Shown in pieces: positions 8,523-19,408 of a stretch of 64,000 nt of DNA. Numbering within the stretch: the stretch's first letter is position 1; each line of letters starts with the position of its first letter. The notes under the pieces are model-generated. The model was not told the origin of the DNA and did no database searches. It saw only the letters and a list, made by a program, of their open reading frames with translations. Source of the stretch: Rhynchonema sp. JSB1_4 (lineage: Eukaryota; Nematoda; Chromadorea; Monhysterida; Xyalidae). Position numbers and translations under genes: made by a program. The stretch spans positions 1 to 64,000 of the forward strand of contig JASAMV010002558.1 in the NCBI GenBank assembly GCA_030248065.1, in the 5' to 3' direction.

Positions 8523-11500
8523 TTTCTCGCCACCCGATTGTAGGTATCTATGTACAATCTATGTATCTTCGTCTGTATCTTCTGGTGCTGAGATTTTTAT
8601 GTTGATGTGACGTAAGCGGCAAAAAAAACTATTACGCGCAGCATAAACTAGATAAGCTCAGTTGGTGATAAGGAGTGAAAGTGATTGAAAAAGCACCTCA
8701 ACAGTGGTGTCGTTGGGAGACGGAGGACGGACTCCCTGGTATCCGCTCACTTCATATTCCACCCACAGGGGTATCCTACCCCAAATTTTTTCAAGAAACC
8801 GAACAATCCACCATTTTTGCGTCCAAAATGCTCAAAACCGACTACGTAACTGGTTGTGCCGACGAGACTGGCTGCGCCCCCAAAGTTGCACTTCGACCTG
8901 TGTCTGCAATGCAGACAGCTCAGACTGCATACATAGACACACAGTAATCTGACTCCACAACACATGTCAATGGCGTGATGCTGTTGACCGAAACATGCTG
9001 AACCGGACACGTTTTCGAAAAGTTTCGAAATACGTTCCTCCACTCAGATTCGGGTTGTTTCAAGTTGGGTTGTATCCGAGTGGCACGGAACGAGTGAATC
9101 ATCAGGTTGGCGGTAAAGTTCTCGAATGTCCACCATCTCCGTCCAACATTCTCGAAACTTGTTTTGGTGAAAAGCTCTTGGAGACAGTTGGCCTACATGG
9201 CGACGGTGTGGACTGGGTATGAACTTTTGAGGCGCCATCTCCGTCGACCATTCGCAAAAGTTGTCGAATGTCCACCATCTCTGTCCAATCCAAACTCCAC
9301 CATTTTCGAAACAGTTGTTGAATGTCCACCACTCCTGTCCACCACGATAATGTGCATAATCTTGAATTTACAACTTTGACCCACTCCCTCCGCTTGATAA
9401 TTTTTTAATTTCTTTTTCAAATTACCGCAATTGAAATTTCAGGAAAGTCCTATGTCGGTCATGTGTCTTTGTGTCGGTCAACAGCATCGTCCTGTCAATG
9501 CTTCGCTAAAGCACACACATTGCTTTGGGCTGCAGCACAGGTCAACGCCTGCAGTCTTCCAGTCTGCAAATGGCGGACCTGACTGCAGGTAACTTCCATG
9601 ATTATCTCAAAATTCCGACAGTTACAGTACGTAATTATCGTGACTAGTGGACTGGTGTCGAAGAAGATTCCTCTGTTTTGATGACATTTCGATTTGAGTC
9701 GCTGTACGTGGTGATCGGAAGGGCAGGCAGTTTGTTACATTGTATATCAAAAAGTGGCACCAAATTTGTCCAATTTCAGTTTTTATGATCAATTCCCCAA
9801 ATAGGCACGGTGCCTAATGTAATGAAGCATGGTGCGTTCCTCGATATCCTCCTGGGCCTGCCTACAAGAATGGAAGTAAAATCCCGTGAGCACTATGGAC
9901 ATCATGTCAACACCAACAACAACAACAGATAATAATCAACGTAGTCACAGTCGCATATAAGCCTCTTGCGAACATGGCGAGAACAAGAGTGTGACCTTCG
10001 GCTATTGGCATGTTACATTGATGTTTGATGATGTTGTCTGTCTGTTTGCGTACATTTCAATCATTATTGCACCACCACATCAATGTAAAAGGCATTATTT
10101 TAGGCATTCACGTTTGGTACATATGTTATGTTCACGTATTGTTTGCATTTCGCCTTATAGATAGCCGCGCGCAAAAGTTCATTTCACACACTGCTGCGCG
10201 CGCCCTCTAATAACACTGTGTGCGGCACCTTCAAGGACTGTACTCAAAATTTCGGACGCTTTTTCACAGCGGAGATTTTATTGTTATCATCTCCAAAGAT
10301 AGCGTATTAGATCCTGTAGATCTCGCTGCATGTTTACACATCTCGAAATGAACATTAATGGGCTACAGACACATCTTCCCTTAAAATCTGTCCACTGCAA
10401 ACTTTAGTGCATGTTTGCATGATTCATGAAGATCACACGCTTGGATGACTACCAGTAGCAAAATAAACGTTGCCAATTGTGTTGAACAACAACAACAGTG
10501 AAATTATTATCTAGTTTTACCATTACCCCAAGATAGAACCGAGATGATTCAACGCACAGTTTTAATTTTCGCACTTTTTCTCATTTTTTTCAAATAATAG
10601 TCATTTCTGCGAGATCTCCCCTTTTTGGGCTTCACTAGACGATTAGGTGAACTATTGTTCAGTCCCAAAATGCTTGAAATAAGCCAATTATCGTTATGTT
10701 GCCTTTGCGCGAACGTTTCTGCTAATTTAGTCATTTTCGACCATTATTGTCTGCCCACAATGGTGCTTTCAGTCGTTCCGCGCGCGGTCAAGGAGCCTTT
10801 TAACCAGTCATGCATGCGCCATCGGTTTCCTCTCATGATTTATTTCTGATTTATGTGTGCGTTCGCTACCGCATTTTTGCTTTTTGGCTTTTGAGACATG
10901 CGTGCGTGCAGCTGTGAACAGGCAGGAACAATACGATATGAGGGAAATCATGGACAGACGCAGTGATTTTGGCCGGCTTTCTGCTTGTCATTTGGTCTCG
11001 GTCTGCACTATACCTTTCAGCACCCTAAAGTCATTGGCGCGTATGTATACCACAACGCTGCTAATCATTTTTCGTCGTCGGGAACTAACAATGCGTTGTC
11101 ACGTGAAACATCATGAGTAACCGACTAATGACAAACAGCTTCACAGAGTGTTTATATTAGCAGGCACGACATTTGGCACGCCAATACCTATATACACTGC
11201 GACATTGAGCCTTTCAGCGTTGGATGTGGGTATATAACAACCGATTCCTTCAAGCGTCGTCAGACTATCTCTCACATCGGAGCTAGCATGGTAATGCTAA
11301 GCGACATATGGTTCATTCCCTATAGTGCGCTTTCTGAAAATTTTGATCGTGCGCTATTTCAACAATACTCAACCGAATGAGCTCAAACTTGCACACAATG
11401 TATATACCTTGCCCCAAAATGGCCACACAAAATTTCATCCCGCTGCGTGCCCACACGCGCAATCGCGGGCAAGATACAGTTGTCATTTTTGTAAAAACGT

Positions 11501-11575
11501 TCTTTCCCTTTTTTTCCACAAAAAACTAGTCAGGGCCCAGACGTTACTGAACACCAAAAATGTTAATATCGCATA
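8523..11575. other. Intergenic DNA upstream of the GMC gene
   Basis: Open frames here overlap on both strands and show no domain. The only structure I see is the imperfect repeat cluster at 9117-9345. No RNA gene was recognised; a TAGCTCAGTTGGT-like tRNA A box near 8650 has no partner B box. Confidence 0.5.
9117..9345. repeat. Imperfect repeat GTTCTCGAATGTCCACCATCTC, three copies
   Basis: Copies of GAATGTCCACCA(T/C)TC followed by (C/T)GTCCA begin near 9120, 9266 and 9319, separated by diverged sequence containing TTTTCGAAAC-like pieces. The copies have the same orientation. Confidence 0.7.
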
Positions 11576-11845
11576 TAGGGTTTTCGCACACGAGAAACAC
11601 GATGGTGCTATCGCCGACTTCGTAACTCCACGACTGAGACCGGTTCCAGACCATGACCACGACTTTTTGTATGTAAAGTGTGCTTCCCGAAGTAAAATTT
11701 CGCCGAAAAGTTGGGTTACCAGAACTATTAAAGTTGTTTATGTGGTTTTCGCACTCGAGAAACACGGTGGTGCTATCGCCGAGTTCGTAACTTTTAGTAT
11801 GAACGGTTCCAGACCATGACTTTTTGTACAGAAAGTATGGTTCTA
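11576..11845. repeat. Direct duplication of about 110 bp
   Basis: 11576-11690 and 11744-11845 share GGTTTTCGCAC.CGAGAAACAC, GGTGCTATCGCCGA.TTCGTAAC and GGTTCCAGACCATGAC. Both copies are open in the same plus-strand frame (VFA.EKH.GAIA.FVT) and also in a minus-strand frame, so reading-frame conservation is not decisive. I see no known domain. Confidence 0.8.
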
Positions 11846-13182
11846 AAGCCAAAATCAGCGGTTATATGTGTTTTTAATCGTTGTTACGTCAAACATATAT
11901 TAATGCCAATTGGTTAAATGTTTTTCAGCTCTAAAAGAGCCATAATGGACGCTCAGACACACACAACAATGCATTACTGCACGCTACGTAGTTGCCTGAT
12001 TCATAAAGCGCACAATGTATTAAACACAACACACAGCCAGCCAGCCAGCACACACACACATAGGCAGGCAGGCAGCCAGCAGCGGTTCAGCAGCACACAC
12101 ACACAGGCAACATGCACAACAGGCAATGCAGCAATGCACGCGTAGTTATACATATGTAGTAACGCTTGTGAAGGAGATTGGCGAAACGATGTCCGAGCGG
12201 TATAACGCGCAGCACTGAAGATGAAACGCCGCGGGTTCAAACATTCACGCGCGCAGCCAACTTTGTTGTATTTTTATTAACTTTTAATGAATTCTGCGTA
12301 ACATTTTTTCAGTTTTTTCGTGTTTTTATTTGAGATTAATTATTAAGCACAGGTGCGGTTCGCAGTTTATGCGCTGTGATGTCATTCATGATAAAATACC
12401 GACAAGATATCAACTTCTTAATTAAAATAGCTGTTGCTCTCTAACATTCGAAGCTTTTTCCGCATTTATAATTTGACTTTCGTGGGAAAGTTAAATAGTA
12501 GTTTTTACGTAACATTGAATCCAAGATCAGATGCGGCGGCCAACACACACCAAAGCAATCTGGAGACTGATGTTTGACACTTATTTCATTGCTGAAGCTG
12601 AAGGGACAGGTTGCATGGAAGTTCATTGCACAGCTTTGCTTGGTACTAAACCAACAAGTGCCATTCTCTGAGACGATGCGCAATCAGTGCGCTATAATTG
12701 ATGGTACCTAGGGTGTCAAATACATACCTGGCGGTAAATTAAAAAAAATAAATAACTTGACAAGTTACCATGTTCCTCAAAAACATAGACATGCTCGTGG
12801 GGCACTGCGTTAGTTTTGTTTCAGTGGTGGGTGAAGACGCAGACACAAGCGTGTCTCCATTGTTAGAACCCCATAGTGAAATCGAAACACAAAATTGGCC
12901 TTATGTCACGATAACCACCGATTCATATATCCTGCTGCCAAAAAGTACAGCATCCTTAAACTAACCCCCACACCTCATTGCGCTCATGTGCGTTGATTAC
13001 TTGAGAAAAGTCTGACGGTCGACATTTTCTTAGTTAGAACCATTGCTTGCCGGAACTGAAAACTTTCTATGCCTGATTTATCCGGGTTCTCTGTTTGACG
13101 CTTGCGCGATATAAAAGAACGACACAAGAAAGAAAAATGCCCCAAGGGGCATAAAAGAAATATGGTTCCCTGGCTGACTGGC
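11846..13182. other. Non-coding stretch with low-complexity CA/CAGG tract
   Basis: Around 12030-12125 the sequence is built from CACACA, CCAGCCAG and GGCAGGCAG runs. No gene was recognised. A tRNA-like segment is noted separately. Confidence 0.5.
12186..12245 (+). ncRNA. Degenerate tRNA-like (possible SINE head) segment
   Basis: GATGTCCGAGCGGT resembles an A box of the Leu/Ser tRNA type, and GGGTTCAAAC resembles a B box about 40 nt later. The acceptor and anticodon stems do not pair, so this is not a functional tRNA. A tRNA pseudogene or a tRNA-derived SINE promoter is possible. Confidence 0.25.
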
Positions 13183-14881
13183 ATAAAAGAACGATACTAG
13201 CTTGCACCACTTTGCTGATGTTTCATTAGGCACTGGAATAAACGTAAGTGTGTTCTGAGCTGTTTGATACCGAACAGTAGACATTGAACCATATTCCCGG
13301 CGCGTGCTGTCTTGCCACCAGAGACACAGGGCACGGAGATATTGAAAGATTGCAATATTCTCTTTACTCCTCTCTTTGTTAAACCATCGTGCGCAACCGA
13401 AGACTGCACAGTTACCGTCGTGAGGTTGAAAAGAAGAAACAGTTGCCTGGGTTTGCACGAAAGTTTCGATATCGGCTGGGTGTTGGTTCAAAAGAGTTCG
13501 CGCCGGGAATATGGTTCAATGCTCACTGGGAAGAATGTGTGGTTTTGAGACCACACATCGATGTGTGGTTTTGCAATACCACACATAAACTGTGGTTTTT
13601 GAAGAAAAGATGTGTGCTTTTGGGGATTTCCACACATTAATGTGTAAAGACCACACATTAATGTGTGATGAAACACACATTAATGTATGGTATTCATGTT
13701 CTAGCGGGAAATTCGCCGTGAAACATTTAGGCCCTTCAGTCTTCATTTACAGATTAAGAAGTTCAGACATATTTATGCTTTGTTACCATAATCTACTGAA
13801 TCAATTGCCGCAAAAGCATATCAGCTATGATATTTGCATCTTCATCAATAACTAAATCGACCGCTCTGAAGAAATTTCGCAAACGAACGTTGTGAAGGTC
13901 AGTTGAGTTTTAAATTCACTCAGATTCGCCGATAGGCTGATTACCTTTAATTGTCGATAGTGTTGTGCAATTTATGAAAATCAAAATCTGTCACAGGTGG
14001 CTGCGCATCGTTCGACTACCGGGATTCGTGACGAATCAGAAAACTGACCTCAACTGACGTGACGTTGACAGAGCTCCCGGTGGGTGTTTGATTATCGTTC
14101 CACCATACTGCATGTTTTGATATGTTCGATACGTCGAAAATTTTTGCTGCTCATATTTACTTTGTTCATATTTTTCAGGTGAGCTAGTACCTACGCGGCC
14201 CGACTGCTGGGGATGAACTCAAATTACTCACAATCAACAAACACTCAGCGCTTAGGAATTTGAAGAACGCATAATTGTACTTCATTTACTAAAGTGTTCA
14301 AAATTTTCATTCTGTGGGTAAATTTTCGGCACATTGCACTTTCATCATATGCTTCATCTGATCTGTTATGAATCTGCCCTTAACTTTTACTGTGCGCATT
14401 AACCTTAGGTTTAGTTCTTTTCATCAAATATACATTGTTGTAGCATAAGTCCCTCAGAAATAGCATCGAAACTTATACATCTTACTTCAGTTGTGTAACT
14501 GCGCTTGTGTGGAATCAGTTTATTTCTATTAAATCGAATAAAAGTGCATTCGGAACCAAAATTTGCCAAGTATGAAAACCACACATTAATGTGTGGGGCA
14601 AGAGCGTGGGCGTAAACACCACACATAATGTGTGGTATTGGGCTGCTATACCCCACGTGTTAAAAACCACACATTTTTTCATGATAACCACACTTAATGT
14701 GTAGGTGCAGCACTCCACACATTTTTTCATGAAAAACCAAGAAAAAATGTGTGGTAAAACCACACATTCTTCCCAGTGAGTGTCTACTGTTCGGTATCAA
14801 ACAGCTCAGAACACACTTACGTTTATTCCAGTGCCTAATGAAACATCAGCAAAGTGGTGCAAGCTAGTATCGTTCTTTTAT
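13183..14881. mobile_element. Outer foldback element, about 122-bp inverted arms, interrupted by a second element
   Basis: The left arm 13183-13304 (starting TAAAAGAACGATACTAGC) has its inverted copy split into 13499-13520 and 14782-14881. Between the arms is a unique 194-bp spacer (13305-13498). The break in the right arm is exactly filled by the 1259-bp element at 13522-14780. Without that insertion the outer element would be about 440 bp. No transposase frame is seen. Confidence 0.9.
13522..14780. mobile_element. Inner element with perfect 25-bp TIRs and ACACATTAATGTGT arrays
   Basis: Both ends carry the same perfect 25-bp inverted repeat beginning CTCACTGGGAAGAATGTGTG. Inside each end lies a cluster of short palindromes of the type CCACACATTAATGTGTGG (about 13545-13690 and 14578-14760). 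Comparing with the uninterrupted left arm of the outer element shows a TG dinucleotide duplicated at insertion. The middle is AT-rich and has no convincing ORF. Confidence 0.92.
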
Positions 14882-17853
14882 TTGGTCCTTTTATCAGCTT
14901 TTGTATGGTAATAATGTTATAAGTGCGAAACCCAAGACGTTGTTTCTATCATGGCTTTTCAGTGACTGCGTAACATATATTTTCCGTGGTCTATCATATG
15001 CTGACCCCAGTCCGTCGTTGTGTTTTAGTATCAGAACAGATTCAATCCCGCTTCCAATTTATAGATACATACTGTACATATATGCCGGTTGCCCAGTTAT
15101 AATTTTAGACTTGAAGCCAACTCTGTGAGATCCTCACAGCTGGAGCTGGGGCATGTATACAAGCTGAAAAAGACCCACCTTCAGAATTCAAAACATCCGG
15201 TTTTCTCAGCCGAAGCTGAAACGTTTTGAATGCAAATTATATGCGTTTTTATTTATATAATATTCTCTTGCTTGTATGTTTGTTTACGTTTTGCTGCAAT
15301 TGCGATCGACATCTTGTAACAGGAAAGCAGCCAGCCAGCCCGAAAATGTGATTATGATTAGCCCATCATAAAGCATCGCTTTTCTTCTTTCCTCAGCTTT
15401 GGACAATATGTTTATTCGCATTCTCATTTGGGTCCAAAATGCGTATGATTAGCCTTGTGAACATGCTGGGTTGTGCGGGGCGGCGTCTGTTGCAATAAAC
15501 TATACTGTTGAAACTGAGCGCGAATTTATGACTTCCTTGAATATTGTTTGTTTGTGTCGTGGTGAAACAGATTATTATTTCCGGAATTTCGTACCACCGT
15601 CTGTTTATTATCGAACAATGGTACTCTCCTTGCAAAATCAGGCAGATTTCCTGCCTCGTACTGGATAATGACAATCATGTTGATGTATTTATAGGCAGCA
15701 TTAGCGTTTCACACCAAATGTCATCATAATCATCACAAACAGAAGGGTGTCTTCGGCGTCCGGTATCTCTGTGCTGGTCCTATGTATGTAAGGTAGTATA
15801 CCTATACGTTGTACATAATGTACATATGTAGCTTATGCCTTCATGGCCAAGGTTCACAGAAAACGCGGATGTTTGAACTGACAAAACGGCGTTGAACCAT
15901 TATTTGTACCCGTTGAATTTTTAGAGCACTTTTTGGATACAAGTTGGAGTGGTGATTGAGCATATACATATATGCACAGTTGCCCGAAATCCGACAACCA
16001 GGCAAGCAACATTTCTGTCCCGCATGCACTGCTGTTGACCACAGGCTAGCCATACCCTAATCCAGGCCCGTCACCGTGACAAGCGCTCTCAAAGGACACG
16101 ACCTTTTTGGTGGACAGCTCGTCCGAGCTTTTTGACCGCATACACCAAATCTGGCGTTATCCGCCATGCGTGCATGTGCAGTGTGCGCGTGTCTGGCGCT
16201 TTTGAACATGCTCAAAATTATGCATGCAGATTCGCTTTCCCCGCGCGTGACTCATACTTTGTCCGTTGGTGTTGTCTTCGTCAATTTTCCGTAATGTTCA
16301 TCGAGAACCGAACTCACTATAACCCCGTTTTTCAACTTCAGAACAAAAAGCGTGAGCTGTAGGAGTCCTTGTGGATTAAAGTAAGCCCAGAAGCTTCAAT
16401 GTCCAGTCCCGCCACACACGAGCAATAAGTACAAGTCGTTGGTCACTTGCGAGTTCAAGCTGGCGCACTGTTTTTAAATCTCGCTCCACTCGTTGAGCTT
16501 AAATGTATGCACTGTACGTGGCATCCGAGTCCAAATTAACATCAAGATTACTGTGACATCAACTTATTGAACGGAAACGCACACGCCACGGCAGGTGACC
16601 TGATAATCTACATATATACATAGTTGGATATGGGTCAATGTTTCCTGATTTTCATGTTCAGGAGATGCAGGATGTCCCAAATGTTTCAATCTTAATCATT
16701 GCTTGCAATACCGTGTCGTGAGATTTGAACCCGGGCGTGTGTACACATGGTGGAAAGTGCGATTGTGACAAACGCACGTGCAGCAGTGAGCAGAGCAGCA
16801 ATTCATGTCGGTTATTTATGGTGTTTGACACGCCAATCTATGTTGTATGTTTGCTCAGAGTGGTTGGTTTACTCATTCATTGTTGTAAGAAGCTGGTTGG
16901 ATGCGCCTGGCTTGATTTACAGTCTCTGGACCACTTGCAGAGCACCGCTAATGGGTCTGAGGGCCACTTTGGTTGGAGGGCTCACCCGCAAATTTTATGG
17001 CTTTCTTTCACGTGTACGCACCGGAGCGGGGTGGTTTGTGTTCATATGAATGTATATTTATGATATGGCAACGAAGCGCCCAAAGTTCACGGAAAGGAGA
17101 CGACCATTCATTCGCTCGGGGGAGAAGCACCCTGACCTCTCGCTCTCGAATGTGGAGGCTAGATTACAATTGTCAGATATGGCTGGCGGTATCAGGAGGC
17201 TCAATCGCGGTTACACCTCGGAATACTGCCGCAATTGAGTTACGTTTTGGTATCACGTATAGGTGCATGCACTGCAATTTGCGCATGAAGCGTGCTGCTT
17301 CTGCCGTAGTTGCTTTCGCTTTCAAGTTGATGAGCCGTAAGTACTGTAGATATGCATATGTAGATCCAGGTAATGTTCATATATACATATAGGTAAGGTA
17401 GATGTGCTTGGAGTTCTTGCGCTTGTTCATGTTACATAGTATTATTTCCTCATTGATACACCGCGACCGTGGTATCATAGTGTACCCACTTAGGACCCTC
17501 TGTGTTTGATTGCGTAACACTTCATCCGTCCAGACATGATCTCAAAATGAAAAGCTGAGAAAAACGCACAAACTACATAGAAGCCAGTCTGTCCCGGAGT
17601 CATCCCGCTTTTTTGAATGAGCCCTTTAATTGATTCGCAACATTTCTTGCTTTATCATCGTGTTCGCAGCATCCGCCACGTTACATAATTTCATTTTCTG
17701 TACGAAAGTGCTAAGCTGATTTTATATTTTCAAGGTACAGTACGTATAGGTAAGGTACTATGTACTGTACATATGTATGTACACCTATGTAAACGAACAT
17801 TGAAAGGCACCTTAGTGGTTGGATGCTCGACTGAGGTCTTCCTTTAGGCGTCG
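14882..17853. other. Intergenic stretch, no supported gene
   Basis: Several overlapping 60-140-codon frames at 16.7-17.4 kb are open in two or three frames at once, so none can be trusted. A B-box-like GGGTTCAAATC on the minus strand near 16720 lacks an A box at tRNA distance. Confidence 0.45.
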
Positions 17854-18360
17854 CACGATTGGCCATAACTACCTGGGGGCCCGACGGGCCCAGGGGGCCC
17901 ATAGGGCCCATAGTGTTGAAGAATATAATGCAGATTTGTCCAAAAAGGCAGAAATAAGAATTGGAATTACAGTGTGTCAACTATATATGCCCACGTGCAT
18001 TAAAAATGTGACACATGCAGATTTTTTGCGTTTTGTGGCGGGTTCGGGCCCCCAGGTAGAAACTGTGGGCCCCAAGGTAGCAGTTTAGCCATTTCTGCCA
18101 TTGTAATGTATTAACTTTCGCGCGCGCGCGAATTATCCATTTTTGGGGCCCCCTGGGCCCCCAATTCGATCTATATTTTGTTTCTCATGCAAATTTGTGT
18201 CACTGCGTTTGCACTGCATCCGGTCGTGCATGCCGCGTGCACGCGCGTGCACCAGACTGTTCTTTGAAATGACAATGAAGAAAATGACTATTGAAAAATG
18301 TCAGTACGGCGGAATTTCATTCTCATGATTTACTGCGCATAATTAGTTCTGTAAATTGAT

Positions 18361-18885
18361 CAGGGAGCACTTTCTATTTCATACAAATTGTAAGTTCTTA
18401 GAAAAAAATGCTACAATTTGTACCCAGGTACAAAATTCACTTCACGCAGTTACAATTGTGAGTGATACAATTGTAAGAAGTTACAATTGTGACTGGGTAC
18501 AATTGTACCCAGCGACAAAAGAAAATTTTGTAACTCGCATTGTAAGAAAGAGAAAGATTGTAGCTGGGTGCACACCGGTGGGACCGTCCTAACTCGACAC
18601 AATTTGATTGTTTATCCATTATTTGACCCGGGCCCGATTTTTTAAATAATGTTTATCATCTCTAGAAGCAATTTATTGGAAACTAATTTTATCAAACATG
18701 CGTTTTCATGGTTGCCTAAGCGAAAGAAAATCGTGTCATCGAAACATTTTCAGCTCTATTGTATCCAGCTACAAAAAATTGTGACTGGATACAAAATTAT
18801 TGTGGAAAGTGGATTTACAATTGCTTGTAACTTTTGGCTACAATTTGTATGTTTTTATTGTATGAAATAGAAAGTGCTCCCTGAT
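18361..18885. mobile_element. 525-bp element with CAGGGAGC TIRs and ACAATTGTA arrays
   Basis: The ends CAGGGAGCACTTTCTATTTC...ATACAA and their exact inverse close a segment whose terminal regions are packed with TACAATTGTA-type palindromes (18380-18560 and 18755-18860). The TIR of about 26 bp is perfect. CAGGG ends suggest a hAT-like MITE, but I see no 8-bp target-site duplication. Confidence 0.85.
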
Positions 18886-19070
18886 ATGTACGTACAGTAT
18901 ATGGAGATGGATACGGAGTACAAGGCTGCAATTCCAATTATGAGTCATAACATGTCAGCAAATGGAAGGTTGTAATTGTTAACGGCAGAATAACATTCAC
19001 ATTTCAAAGCAACAAAAAACATCAGTCAATTGACCAACCACGGCATGAAGTCAAATCAAAAGTCAGTCAC

Positions 19071-19408
19071 TCAATCACTCAGTGAGTCATCGGTGTCGTT
19101 CCGCTCAGCAGTGGTAACCGTGGTGGGTTCACTTTTATTTGGTTGAAACCAGGGTAACTTGTCGATTTCACAATCGAAGAATTTGTACAGTTGCAGCAGT
19201 GCAAACTGTTTTTTGTGTGCCGGCTTCGTACCTTGTAGCATTGCGAGTGACGGGATATGCAAGACCACCCAATCGTCGCCTTCACCATAGGGGTCGACTT
19301 CGGGTTCCTTGCAGTCCGTGATGTGCACGTACGGGTACCGCTTGAACACGCACTGGTGGTCAAAGTGCACGACATGATGAGCTTGCACCATTATTACATT
19401 ATCTTTAT
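19071..19408 (-). CDS. Unrecognised terminal exon-like ORF inside the GGGCCC element
   Basis: An open frame preceded by TTTCTTGAG (a fair acceptor, phase-2 continuation) encodes about 112 residues and ends at a TGA stop. Its composition looks like a real globular protein: VQAHHVVHFDHQCVFKRYP, then DWVVLHIPSLAML, FALLQLYKFF and an acidic Thr/Asp-rich tail. I do not recognise the family; parts recall glycosyltransferases but not enough to say so. No upstream exon was found. It lies within the inverted ends of the 17.86-19.60 kb element, so it may be a host gene fragment captured by a transposon, or the last exon of a gene whose intron the elements invaded. Confidence 0.4.

Noticed and set aside
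8650..8720. TAGCTCAGTTGGT-like tRNA A box
   Set aside because: No B box or foldable cloverleaf follows within tRNA distance.
16690..16730. Minus-strand GGGTTCAAATC B-box-like sequence
   Set aside because: No A box at the right spacing and no acceptor-stem pairing.
16725..17392. Cys-containing frame starting NPGVCTHGGKCDC, resembling an EGF domain
   Set aside because: Cys spacing does not continue as EGF, and three overlapping frames are equally open.
17869..18061. A separate 190-bp MITE with CTACCTGGGGGCCCGA ends
   Set aside because: Possible, but the left end matches the distant right end at 19600 over a longer stretch and with flanking direct repeats, so I favoured the larger element.
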